Positions 45,889-56,580 of a DNA stretch of 64,000 bases are shown piece by piece. Under the pieces are notes generated by a model. The model made no database searches. It was given only the letters and a program-made list of their open reading frames with translations, and was not told where the DNA came from. The number at the start of each line of letters is the position of its first letter. Position 1 is the stretch's first letter. The position numbers were made by a program, and so were the translations under genes. Source of the DNA: Hygrophila difformis (lineage: Eukaryota > Streptophyta > Magnoliopsida > Lamiales > Acanthaceae); contig JAOANR010000010.1 of the NCBI GenBank assembly GCA_030278955.1, positions 16,289,086 to 16,353,085 on the forward strand. The letters are read 5' to 3'.

Positions 45889-46626
45889 ATTGTCATCCTT
45901 CTTGTCTATCTTCTCATTCAAGGATTTTGCTCCTGTCAACACTCTCAAACAAGCTGTAGCTGATTCCCAAACTGATACTCTCTGTGTTCCATGAGTATAA
46001 TTTCACCATTCGAATTGTGTCCTTGTTCCCTTGTTTGCCCCGAGTTAGAAGTTGGCGACTCAGGCTGTTCTCCTTGCCTGACGGTTCCATACTTTGAAGG
46101 TTATAGAAAGAGGAATTAACTTGCCATTTTCTGAACTCTTCTTCCCAAGTGAGAAGCATGTCGGCTGGGGCTATAATTGCAGGCCGACAGTTTGGAAACT
46201 TTTTTATGTAGGTTTCAATGAATACAATGGTTAAACGGGTTTCAACTAGTATGCGCAATACTCCAGGGACGGGGGAAACCCGTTTAACCATTGTATTCAT
46301 TGAAACCTACATAAAAAAGTTTCCAAACTGTCGGCCTGCAATTATATCCCCAGCTGATATGCTTCTCACCTGGGAAGAAGAGTTCAAAAAATGGAAAGTC
46401 AATTTCTCTTTCCATAACCTTCAAAGTATGGAACCGTCAGGCAAGGAGAACAGCCTGGGTCGCCAACTTCTAACTCGGGGCAGACAAGGGAACAAGGACA
46501 GTTCGAATGGTGAAATTATACTCATGGAAGACAGACAGTATCAGTTTGGGAATCAGCTACAGCTTGTTTGCGAAGTTGACAGGAGCAAAATTCATCAATA
46601 AGAAGATAGACAAGAAGGATGACAAT
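45889..46626. repeat. Palindrome P1, arms carry a CLSY-like SNF2 fragment
   Basis: Arms of about 350 bp (45,889-46,242 and 46,276-46,626) are inverted copies across a 33-nt loop. Each arm encodes the same protein piece: on the plus strand PADMLLTWEEEFKKW (about 46,347-46,391) and on the minus strand PADMLLTWEEEFRKW, then MEPSGKENSL and, on the minus strand, MVKLYSW and LGISYSLFE. These match my recollection of CLASSY-family chromatin remodelers, which recruit Pol IV in RNA-directed DNA methylation. The fragment is part of the SNF2 helicase only and has frame breaks, so it is not a working enzyme. Confidence 0.8.
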
Positions 46627-46639
46627 GTGATCATGCAAT

Positions 46640-46938
46640 ACAGATATGTCTATTTTTGATCGAGACATAGATGGCAATCCGGAACCTTCCGGGACATGCA
46701 GATTAATATTCTTGAAGAATGTGGATAACATGTTATTCATTACACTTGAACTAAAGGAAAAATATTTCGGAATGGTTGTTCAGAGAGTGATGGTCACTAT
46801 CTGCATCGTCCTATACAGAGGATATATGCAAGCCGTAAGAAATGCCGGAGTGGCCAGCGTGACTCGGCACGCCCTATTTACGCGACTGGCGTGCAGCTTC
46901 GACATTTTCTAGACTCACATAATGATCCGACTCTTATG
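46640..46938. other. Spacer between P1 and P2 with a decayed RING-module copy
   Basis: On the minus strand about 46,715-46,655 reads INLHVPEGSGLP, a degraded form of the INLHGPEVLDCPICFDEI module at 50,992-51,042. The word AGAGAGTGATGGTCACTATC (about 46,783) recurs at 49,566. Confidence 0.6.
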
Positions 46939-47753
46939 CCGCGACAGGATGTTGTGGTCGTGCGCGTTTTATTTTACTTGGTGGGAATGATATGATCCGG
47001 CATGCTTTGCCCGAAGGAATTAAGAAGTGCATGGTCGGAGATTGTTGAGAATGTGCAGCGCGGTTTGTGTCGCGGCATGTGTGCCCCCAATGCCTTCCGC
47101 ACGAACATGGCGGACATTTCTACCACTGCATGGCATGTAGGGCATGGGTTCATATTTTTTACTTAATACAGCGATGGAGCCTTACACGGTAGTGGAGAAA
47201 GGCATTCAGAATGACGAGCTCGCAAGACCTCGAATGACTAGCCTGTGCGTAAAGGTGTGTATCCTCACATTCGATGACCACTGACCATTAAAACAATCCT
47301 TGTAGGGGTTTTAGAAGCAGATTCTTGGAAGCATGGCACCTTCAAATACTCTTGTAGTCGTGCTTCAAAAAATCTGCTTTTAAAATTCCTACAATGATTG
47401 GTTTATTGCCCAGTGGTCATCCGATGGGCGGACACACACCTTTACGCACATTAGGGTCATTCGAGGTCTTGCGGGCTCATCATTCTGGATGCCTTTCTCC
47501 ACTACCATGTAAGGCTCAATCGCTGTATTAGATAAAAAATATGAACCCATTCCCTTCTTGCCATTGGGAGAAATGTCCGCCATGTTCGTGCGAAAGGCAT
47601 TGTGGGCACACATGCCACGGCACAAACCGGGGTGAGAATTCTCGACAATCTCCGACGGTTCACTTCTTAATTCCTTCTGACAATAAACGTCGGATCATAT
47701 CATTCCCATTAGGTAGAAACTAAAACGCGCACGGACACAGTATCCTGCCGCGG
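46939..47753. repeat. Palindrome P2, unidentified captured exon
   Basis: Arms 46,939-47,325 and 47,370-47,753 are inverted copies with about 45 nt between. A shared block reads TNMADIS on either arm and is also related to a block in P7 (TNMVDISSTTG, 52,033). I do not recognise the source gene. Confidence 0.75.
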
Positions 47754-47849
47754 GCCAGGAGCATTGATCATTATGCGTGCCAAGAATATGCCGTAGCAGC
47801 CCGCCAGCCAGCTCTCACGACGATAACAAGCGGTAGCATGAAAGCCGGG

Positions 47850-48580
47850 ATTGCTGTTTGTGATTTTGCGGCCTCTCTAGATGCAGGAGGCTATGTTCGA
47901 AGCAGGCAACGTTGGCACATGCCTGTGATGAGGCACAACACATAGTCGGGCAGCATCGGCATGTGGAAGCATGCACCCAGAATGACGTTTCTAACAAATA
48001 CATACCTGAAAACAATAGTTAGTGTTTTATCCAGATTACCTTGTGCACATTTATCGTCCTATGATCATCTCCGTAACTGATCATACTTGCGTAAAGCATC
48101 ACTAACCGCGCTGCCCTGAACTCGCTGTAATGTATACAAACGAACACTAATTTTTTTGTTGGGATGGGATTTTTAGAGAGGAGCAACACGTTCTTCGGGC
48201 TCGAGTTCTGTAAGAACGTGTTGCTCGTCTCTAAAAATCCCATTCTAACAAATTATTAGTGTTCGTTTGTACACATTACGGCGAGTTCAGGGCAGCACGG
48301 TTAGTGATGCTTTACGCAAGTATGATCAGTTACGGAGATGATCAAAGCATGAGAAATGTGTACAAGTTAATCTGGCTAAAAATTATTGATTCTTTTCAGG
48401 TTGTATGTGTCAGTAACGGCATTCACTGCTGCATGATCAAACATACCTATATCGGCCCTTGTATGTGTTGTGCCATACTCAGAGCTGGGCGAACGTTGTG
48501 TGCTTACAACACAATCTTCCTGCATTTAGTAGATGCAGCATCATTTCATGCAGTTTTCTTGGTTTGGCACAGATCGAATA
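47850..48580. repeat. Palindrome P3, cysteine-rich captured fragment
   Basis: The centre is GAGCAACACGTTCTT / AAGAACGTGTTGCTC with a 16-nt loop (48,196-48,211). Arms reach to about 47,850 and 48,580 with falling similarity. The outer parts read cysteine-rich peptides (STCRCCPTMCCASS on the minus strand, YIGPCMCCAI on the plus strand), possibly the zinc-finger part of a SINA-like protein, but this is not secure. Confidence 0.7.
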
Positions 48581-48734
48581 GTGCAGCATCATACTCAGGC
48601 ATGTTCGAGAAGGTAACACTTGCCGCGAGCACGAGACCAACTGTACGGAAATAACCCATCCGTCATTTGCGGCGCGAGACCAAATGGGAACGTTGCGGCT
48701 AGAGTCCAGTTGCTGAAGTTGCAACGATCGGCCG

Positions 48735-49535
48735 GCGAGTCAGATGAGGTTGCGGTGCGGGGTGAAATTCTTTGGCGTTCGGACGAAGGGACAAGGATAA
48801 GGATGTAGTCCACTGTTGGACAATTAGTCCTGGGCTATCCGAAACATCTTCAGCTTTTTTATGCGACGAATGCTCAAATTCTTTCCCCACTTCAGGTGTG
48901 CGCGGGACTTGTGTTTCGGCGAGTTTTCCTGTAACTAGTTCGCTGTCACAGTCCTTGCTATGTTATCACGCCGCACACCTGTATGGTGAAATGTGGCAGG
49001 CGACCGTCCTAATACGACTTTTCCATTAATCTGCATGGCCCGGAAGTTCTATGTTGTCCTCTCTGCCTCGATCAAATGTAGACATCTGGGTTACTCAGCG
49101 TGTAATTCATAATGCGATGTGCTATCTAGATGAATTAATAAGTTCTTAATTTCCTCATGACTTACACGCTGAGTAACCCAGATGTCTACATTTGATCGAG
49201 GCAGAGGGGACAACCTAGGACTTCCGGGACATGCAGATTAATGGAAAAGTCATATTAGGACGGTCGCCTGCCACATTTCTCTATACAGGTGTGCGGCGAG
49301 ATAACATAGCAGGACCGTGACAGCGAACCAGTTACAGGAAAACTCGCCGAAACACAAGCCCCACGCACACCTGAAGTGGGGAAAGAATTTGAGCATTTTC
49401 AACATAAGAAATGCTGAAGAAGTTTTGGATCGTCGAGGAGTAATTGTACATCAGTGGACGTCCTGATTCTCCATGGCCCTTAATCCGAACGCCGAAGGAC
49501 ATCGTCCCAAACCGCATCCTCCTCTTCCTCGGTAT
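48735..49535. repeat. Palindrome P4, RING-like captured fragment
   Basis: Arms 48,735-49,103 and 49,163-49,535 are inverted copies around a 59-nt loop. Near the inner end of the left arm the plus strand reads INLHGPEVLCCPLC (49,027-49,068), a RING start like that of SINA-type E3 ligases. Intron-like AG acceptors (CTTCAGGTGTG) remain, so genomic DNA rather than cDNA was copied. Confidence 0.72.
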
Positions 49536-49635
49536 CCGATTGTTACCGGATTGTCTGAAGGCATCAGAGAGTGATGGTCACTATCCGCATTGTCCTATAC
49601 AGAGGATATATGCAAACCGTAAAAAATAGGTAGCA

Positions 49636-50450
49636 GGAAAGACGGGATTGCTGTTTGTGATGTTGCGGCCTCTCTAGATGCAGGAGGCTATGTTCGAAGC
49701 AGGCAATGTTGGCACATGCCTGTGATGAGGCACAACACATAGTCGGGCAGCATCGGCATGTAGAAGCATGCATAGTAGATGACATTTCTAACAAATACAT
49801 ACCTGAAAATAATAGTTAGTGTTTTATCCAGATTACCTTGTGCACATTTGTCGTACTATGATCATCTCTGTGAATGGTTTTATTTGCGTTGAGCATCAGC
49901 AACCGCGCTGCCCTGAACTCTCCGTAATGTGTACAAACGAACACTAATTTTTTGTTGGGATGGAATTTTCAGAGAGGAGCAACATGTTCTTACAGTTCGA
50001 TTTTTGTAAGAACGTGTTGCTCGTCTCTGGAAATCCCATTCCAACAAAATATTAGTGTTCGTTTGTACACATTACGGAGAGTTCAGGGCAGCGCGGTTGC
50101 TGATGCTCTACGCAAGTATGATCAGTTACGGAGATGATCAAAGCATGAGAAATGTGTACAAGTTAATCTGGCTAAAAATTATTGATTCTTTTCAGGTTGT
50201 ATGTGTCAGTAACGTCTCTTTCACTGCTGCATGCTCCAACATACCTATATCGGCCCTTGTATGTGTTGTGCCATACTCAGAGCTGTGCGAACGTTGTGTG
50301 CTTACAACACAATCTTCCTGCATTTTGTAGATGCATCATCATTTCATGCAGTTTTCTTGGTTTGGCACAGATCGAATAGTGCAGCATCATACTCAGACAT
50401 GTTCGAGAAGGTAACACTTGGCGCGAGCACGAGACCAACTGTACGGAAAT
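49636..50450. repeat. Palindrome P5, second copy of P3
   Basis: The sequence closely follows P3, with centre GAGCAACATGTTCTTA / TAAGAACGTGTTGCTC (49,976-50,022). The outer blocks ATGCAGGAGGCTATGTTCGA and ATACCTATATCGGCCCTTG match P3 exactly. Confidence 0.75.
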
Positions 50451-50695
50451 AACCCATCCGTCATTTGCATCGCGAGACCAATTGGTAACGTTGGGAATGC
50501 CATGTAGGCATGTCGATATATTGTTGCACAGTCTATAAAGCAACCTCAATTTAAACCGACAGTGTTGACCCATCCCGGTGGCTGAGACACCGTCATGTAG
50601 TCGGCATGATCTATAAGTGGATAAAAGCTTCCAAAATGAGGAGCATGTCAAACACAACCTGAAAATCAACAACAATTCATACTCCACTGATCGGG
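50450..50695. other. Spacer between P5 and P6
   Basis: Unique sequence with no recognised gene. It includes ATAAGTGGATAAAAGCTTCC, which resembles 54,328-54,345 near the protease exons. Confidence 0.4.
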
Positions 50696-50699
50696 TGGC

Positions 50700-51655
50700 G
50701 AGTCAGATGAGGTTGCGGTGCGGGGTGAAATGCTTTGGCGTTCGGACGAGGGGACAAGAATAAGGATGTACTCCACTGATGGACAATTAGTCCTGGGCCA
50801 TTCGGAACATCCTCAGCATTCTTATGACGTGAATGCTCAAACTCTTTCCCAACTTCAGGTATGCAGGCGACAATGATCTTCGGCGAGGTTTTGGGTAACT
50901 GCCTCGCACTCCCCCGCTTGACATGTTTTCTCGCGTCGACGTCCGTATGGAGGAATATTGCAGCCGGTTGTCCTTAGCCCACTTTTCCATTAATCTGCAT
51001 GGCCCGGAAGTTCTAGATTGCCCGATATGTTTTGATGAAATCTAGACAAACAAGCAACGTAGATAGCACCATTAAGTTCGGTTGCATATGGTGCAGTCGG
51101 CTGAGAGAGGTTGAACATAGGGAGAAAAAATACAAGGGGTCGACATGATCTCAATTTGGTAGCAGACGTCGTATAGTTGGACACCATGCTTGAGATCATG
51201 TCGACCTCTTGGTATTTTTTCTCCCTATGTTCAACCTCTCTCAGCCGACTGCACCATATGCAACCGAACTTAATTGTGCTATCTACGTTGCTTGTTTGTC
51301 TAGATTTCATCAAAACATATCGGGCAATCTAGAACTTCCGGGCCATGCAGATTAATGGAAAAGTGGGCTAAGGACGACCGGCTGCAATATTCCTCCATAC
51401 GGACGTCGACGCGAGAAAACATGCCAAGTAGCGTGAGTGCAAAGCAGGTACGGAAAACCTCGCCGAACTGCATGGTCGCATGCATACCTGAAGTTGGCAG
51501 AGTTTGAGCATTTTCGACATAAGAAATGCTGAAGAATTTTTGGATCTTTGAGGAGTAATTGTACATCAGTGGCCGTCCCGATTCTCCATGCCCCTTAGTC
51601 AGAACGCCGAAGGACGTCGTCCCACACCGCATCCTCACCTTCATCGGTATCCGAT
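50700..51655. repeat. Palindrome P6, second copy of P4 with the best-preserved RING start
   Basis: Arms 50,700-51,154 and 51,190-51,655 are inverted copies around a 35-nt loop. At 50,992-51,042 the plus strand reads INLHGPEVLDCPICFDEI then a stop; the mirror lies at about 51,300-51,355 on the minus strand. PEVLDCPIC is the usual opening of the SINA/SIAH RING. The left arm shares GAGTCAGATGAGGTTGCGGT with P4. Confidence 0.75.
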
Positions 51656-51765
51656 TGTTAGCGGATTGCCTGAAGGCAGCCTCATTCAGAAATGTTCCCT
51701 TGGCTGAGACATAATCACAGTCCATAGCAACCACCCAAGATTGGCAAATGGCTGAGACGGGGCAC

Positions 51766-53360
51766 ACCATGGAAGTTGGAAATTAAAATATATTATCCTT
51801 GGCTGACAGTTCCATACTAATGAGGTTATGGAATTAGAAATTATGTTTCGATTTATCTGAACTCTTCTTCCCATTTGAGAGGCGTGCTGGCTGGCGCTAT
51901 AATTGCAGGCCGACAGTTTGATAATACCTTTTAAGTAGGGTTCATGCTGATGCAATGCTGAAGAAACGGGTTTACCCCGCGCCTGGGGTATGGGTAATAA
52001 TGCAGAGGGCGGCCCAAAGGATTTAGGAACGAACATGGTGGACATTTCTTCCACTACAGGGCGGAGCACGGGTGGGTGGATATATTTTGTATAGTGCAGC
52101 GACGGAGCCTTACACGGCAGTGCATGAGTCGAATACATGATGGGGCAGTGCGAACTATGCCAATCAGCATGAATCATCTAAAAGTTCTGCAAGAAAAGAT
52201 CTCTTAAACGACAGGATGGCTTTTCCAAAAGCGACGCAGTGCCAAACCAGATGCAGGTGGATCTTTATCAAGGTAACTACGACGCGGAGTTGATATTGCG
52301 ATCAATCCGCTGCAATCCTTTTCCTCTGCCACCTCCCATTGTCCACTGAAAGGCGTCACGTAACAGAACCACTTTGCAGGTAACTTCCTGCTGACGATGC
52401 TGCTGCTCAACTGCATCCACTCTCTTCATTTGACCTCATTGCATAAACTCAGGATCGAATAGAAGACTTCAGTTTACCATAAGTCAAACCTTGAAGGTGG
52501 ACTTGGTTCATAACTGAATCAACCCTATCTTCCATGCTTCAGTCTAGTAATGATGGCATAAATTCATCCCATGGAAGATGGGCACGATTTTAAGCCAGCA
52601 TTATTGGACTGAAGCATGGAAGATAGGGATGATTCGGTTATGAACCAAGTCCACCTTCAAGATTTGACTTATGGTAAACTGAAGTCTTCCATTCGATCGT
52701 GAGTGGGTTCAATGAGGGCAAATGAAGAGAGTGGATGCAATTGAGCAGCAGCATCTTCAGCAGTAAATTACCTGCAGAGTGGTGCTGTTACGTTACGCCT
52801 TTCAGTTGACAATGGGATGGGGCAGAGGAAAAGGATTGCAGCGGATTGATCGCAATATCAACTCAGCGTTGTAGTTACCTTGATAAAGATCCACCTGCAT
52901 CTGGTTTGGCACAGCGTCGCTTTTGGAAAAGCCATCCTGTCGTTTAAGAGATCTTTTCTTGCAGAACTTTTAGATGATTCATGCTGATTGGCATAGTTCG
53001 CACTGCCCCATCATGTATTCGACTCATGCACTGCCGTGTAAGGCTCCGTCGCTGCACTATACAAAATATATCCACCCACCCGTGCCCCGCCCTGTAGTGG
53101 TAGAAATGTCCACCATGTTCGTTCCTAAATCTTTTGGGCCGCCCTCTGCATCATTACCCATACCCCAGGCGCGGGGTAAACCCGTTTAACCATTGCATCA
53201 GCATGAACCCTACTTAAAAGGTATTATCAAACTGTCCGCCTGCAGTTACAGCGCCAGCCAGCACGCCTCTCACTTGGGAAGAAGAGTTAAGATAAATCGT
53301 AATATAATTTCTAATTCCATAACCTCATTAGTATGGAACTGTCAGCCAAGGAGAACTCCG
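51766..53360. repeat. Palindrome P7, largest, with CLSY-like outer arms
   Basis: Arms of about 770 bp (51,766-52,552 and 52,599-53,360) are inverted copies around a 46-nt loop. The inner part has a block reading KWFCYVTPFSGQWEVAEE and DKDPPASGLALRRF on the minus strand of the left arm. A middle block is related to P2. The outermost block reads APASTPLTWEEE on the plus strand (about 53,250), the CLSY-like piece also in P1. Just outside the right arm, 53,415-53,460 reads IQMVELYSWKREF, continuing that gene. Confidence 0.78.
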
Positions 53361-53489
53361 CCCAGGTTTCCAACTTCTAACTCAGTGGTGGCAGACAAGG
53401 ACACGATTCAAATGGTGGAGTTATACTCATGGAAGCGCGAGTTTGAGCATTTATGGTTCAAAGGATTTAGGCATGAGGGTTCAAAATAA

Positions 53490-53774
53490 AGGGCGTAGGG
53501 TACATCCCAGATAATTTTTAATAAATTTAATAATTTTATATTTAATAATCAATAGTGTTTATTAATTTTTTTATAAAATAATTTTAATGTTTATTATGAT
53601 TATAAAATAATTATATTTATAATTATATTAGCATAAATTAAAATACTAAACGTAAACAAAGGAAGAAAAGACTGCATACGTCAATAAAAGGAAGAAAAAC
53701 TGGCTCTACTATATGAAAGAAATAATATGTACACCCTAAATACATAGATATATATATGTACGGTGGAAAGGGGT
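53490..53774. other. AT-rich spacer at the 3' end of the protease gene
   Basis: This short AT-rich stretch, with many ATTTATAAT words, separates the palindrome array from the stop codon of the converging protease gene. No gene was seen. Confidence 0.6.
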
Positions 53775-55410
53775 TCACTCATGGACATGCTCAATCGAGT
53801 ACTGTGTAGGTGGGGGCGGGTCGGGCAGTCTGTAAATAGGTCCCCCTTTGACGTCCTGACTGAACTTCCATACTCTGAATGCCTGTGTCTCTCTCGCTAC
53901 TTTGCTGTCCAGGCGGAAGGTGCTTGTGTCGGGGAAGCGTCCAGACACGATCGCGGCCGCAGTCAATATAGTAAGAACGCCGCATGAGGAGGCGTCATGC
54001 TGATGGAAAACGGTCTGGGGGGACGGCAGGGAGATGGACCAGCGATCTGAGCGCAGATCAGGGCGGTGCAGGTAGTATCCTGAATGCTCGAGCAATGCCG
54101 GCAAGATGCGAAGGAGTCGACCTAGGTCCTCGAAAAGCGAGCTCAATATGTCCTCCTTCTCAGGCGAGTACGCACGACTAGGATGGCATATAGAATCGTG
54201 GAAATATATCGTATGGGTGTCCAATCGGATCCGTACAATCAACCAGTGTTCCAGGGGCATATGATCTGATATAAACACAAGCCCCGATAAACATGAGAAC
54301 TAGGATATCGGCATGATCTATATGTGAATAAAGGATCTACTAACCTCGTCCAACTCCGCCCAATGTGCAGTCGAACCCCACTGGGGTTGTGCCCCAACAA
54401 CGTACTGCGACATCGAAGCAATGATGCCGTCATCAAACATGGGCAGCTTCAACTTCTCGTCCCAGCAGTCTCGCAGGAGTCCTGTCTGTTTAAAAGAGAG
54501 TATTATGTAAAATGAAAATTAGTGTCACGGAGTCCAACTACAATTAATATATAAAATGGAAACCCCATTAATTTCTGGAAATTAATGGTGTCTTTGAAAA
54601 TTATGAAAATTATGAGTATGGCTAAGCTAAAAAAATATAACTGCCTAAACCATCTTTGTTTTTTTAAATCGAATAAAAATTAGGAGGAGAATAAAATTAA
54701 TTAATACTTTTAAAGTTAATGAAAATTAAATTATTTTTTGGAAGACTTGTTTTCGTTCTTTATCTATCAGTTTCGAACAAGTTTATCCTTCGCTATAGAT
54801 ACTCTTCGGGTGTTGTATCCTTTATGTTTTCTTATTTTAGTGAAGTTGCTCATTTTCACATTAATTATAACACGACATAAGATGCATACTAATTCACCGG
54901 AACTTACGAAACATTAACGTACGAAATATACGTACTTACCAAGAATGTATAGGGCATAATGGCATATTGGCCCCCCTCCGTTCGTGGCTTGCACTGCACG
55001 TCCTTGGGCTTGAACTGCAAAATACCCAGGTATGCATCTATGTGCTGCAATGTAGAGAGAGAATTAGTTTTCTTTACACACATATATGTAACGCATAATC
55101 GAAGTTTTTAAAATTATACTCACGGTGTCTTGAAGAAATAACCCATCCGTACACCATTCCTTAAACCAATCGGGACCAACCGCGGTATCGATACCGACGT
55201 CAAGCCTGTGCACAAATGACATGCCAACTTTATTACTAATGATTTATAAAATTTGTATAGCTGGACTTACCGGATGGCATAAACATACAAGTAATCGCCG
55301 CTCTCGCAGTATGTCCTGAACGCATCCATCCGTTTATTGGCCCGCGGCCTGGTAAGTCGCATGAATGGACTGCGACACCGATGTGCGAGCTGCCCGTTCC
55401 TTTTGGTCCG
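53775..55410 (-). pseudogene. Ulp1/C48-like SUMO protease of the Kaonashi-like MULE, 5' end cut off
   Basis: Five exon blocks are inferred on the minus strand: 55,410-55,271, 55,205-55,124, 55,044-54,940, 54,485-54,345 and about 54,265-53,775, mostly with good GT/AG sites. The last exon has the C48 catalytic set: His in HWLIVRIRLDTHTIYFHDS, Asp in the same stretch, and Cys in DASSCGVL after a Gln-bearing SPQTVFHQH. Upstream blocks (RANKRMDAF, HIDAYLGIL, WCTDGLFLQDT) resemble the region before Ulp1 domains of plant transposon proteins. The gene converges on the transposase. Its 5' part is disconnected by an LTR at 55,411. The D-E junction frame is uncertain. Confidence 0.78.
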
Positions 55411-56219
55411 GAGTGTAACGCCCCAAAAATTCAAACTTGATTTTCACAAGCGTTACCGCCGTACTAACCATCCTAAACTAGTGGCCAGGTAACTTAGAAT
55501 AGCTAGTACAAGGCTGAGTACAAACCTACAGTGATTATCTGATTAACCAATTATGAGCGAAAGCTAAAACCAATAAAAACATATAGGCAGGTTATAAGTC
55601 TCTATAAATCCAATAATAGGGAACTAACTTACACTCAGGCTACAAGCCTCATAATCCAAAACCAGACACCAAGCCAAATATTCCAAGTAAAAAAGAGCCC
55701 AAAGCGGTAAATCACATATGGCCACAGGCCGACAGAAAATAAATCCTAGACTCACAGGCCTCAACTAGCAAACAGATTAATACCAGTCAAATAATAGCAA
55801 CAACATATCACATTAGCATAACAGAACACAATATATATACTCCTATCTAGGTGATCTCTCAAAATTCCCAAATCCCATGTCATGGTGTAGCGCCTCCAGT
55901 GAATCTACAAAACAGACAAACAAAGGGAGTCAGTACAAAGTACTGAGCAAGGGAAATATGTGCAGGGGAAATTAGAAAGGGGAGACAAATAAATAATATC
56001 ACAAGCAAGGAAAGCATATAATTAATCATCGCACCACTCTATAACGGTATTTTAACCACAACATACCAGAAACATAATATAACAAAAGCATCACACCGTC
56101 CCATACCGGTGCTTCAACCACAACATACAAGGTATAGATAAGTAAAATGATGCATATGATGCATGGCCTAGCATACACCTATCTAACATATATGCAAATG
56201 CAGATGAATATGCCTAGCC

Positions 56220-56580
56220 GGCAACCTAAGAACCCGGGCGGTATGAACCCACGGGTGAGGATATCATCAACTCCAACCCGTTACAAGGTAACATACACCA
56301 TCCCCGCAGGGATCCGCAAACGCGCCAGCCGTAGCTGAATATCATATTACAGGCATCACAACCCAAATCATCCACCCCGAAGGGTCAACAGGCATAACAG
56401 CCAATAACAACAGGCATAACAGCCAATAATCCACCCCACAGGGCCAACAGGTATAACAATCGATAATCCACCCTGCAGGGAGATCGGGACTCAACAACAC
56501 CTGTGAAGGCTGCCCGATCAATCATACACAACATACACCCCAACGGGTCATCGGGACTCAACGTCACTTGTAAAGGCTGC
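56220..56580. repeat. Array of small GC hairpins in the long LTR
   Basis: Short stems recur at intervals of about 40-60 nt: CCCCGCAGGG, ACCCCGAAGGGT, CCCCACAGGG, CCCTGCAGGG and CCCCAACGGG. They sit among repeated AACAGGCATAACAGCCAATAA words. Position relative to the TACTGAGCAAG block matches the hairpin array of the gag-only LTR. Confidence 0.55.

Noticed and set aside
45914..46601. Two opposite long frames that look like two genes
   Set aside because: They are the two arms of palindrome P1 encoding the same CLSY-like fragment on opposite strands, not separate genes.
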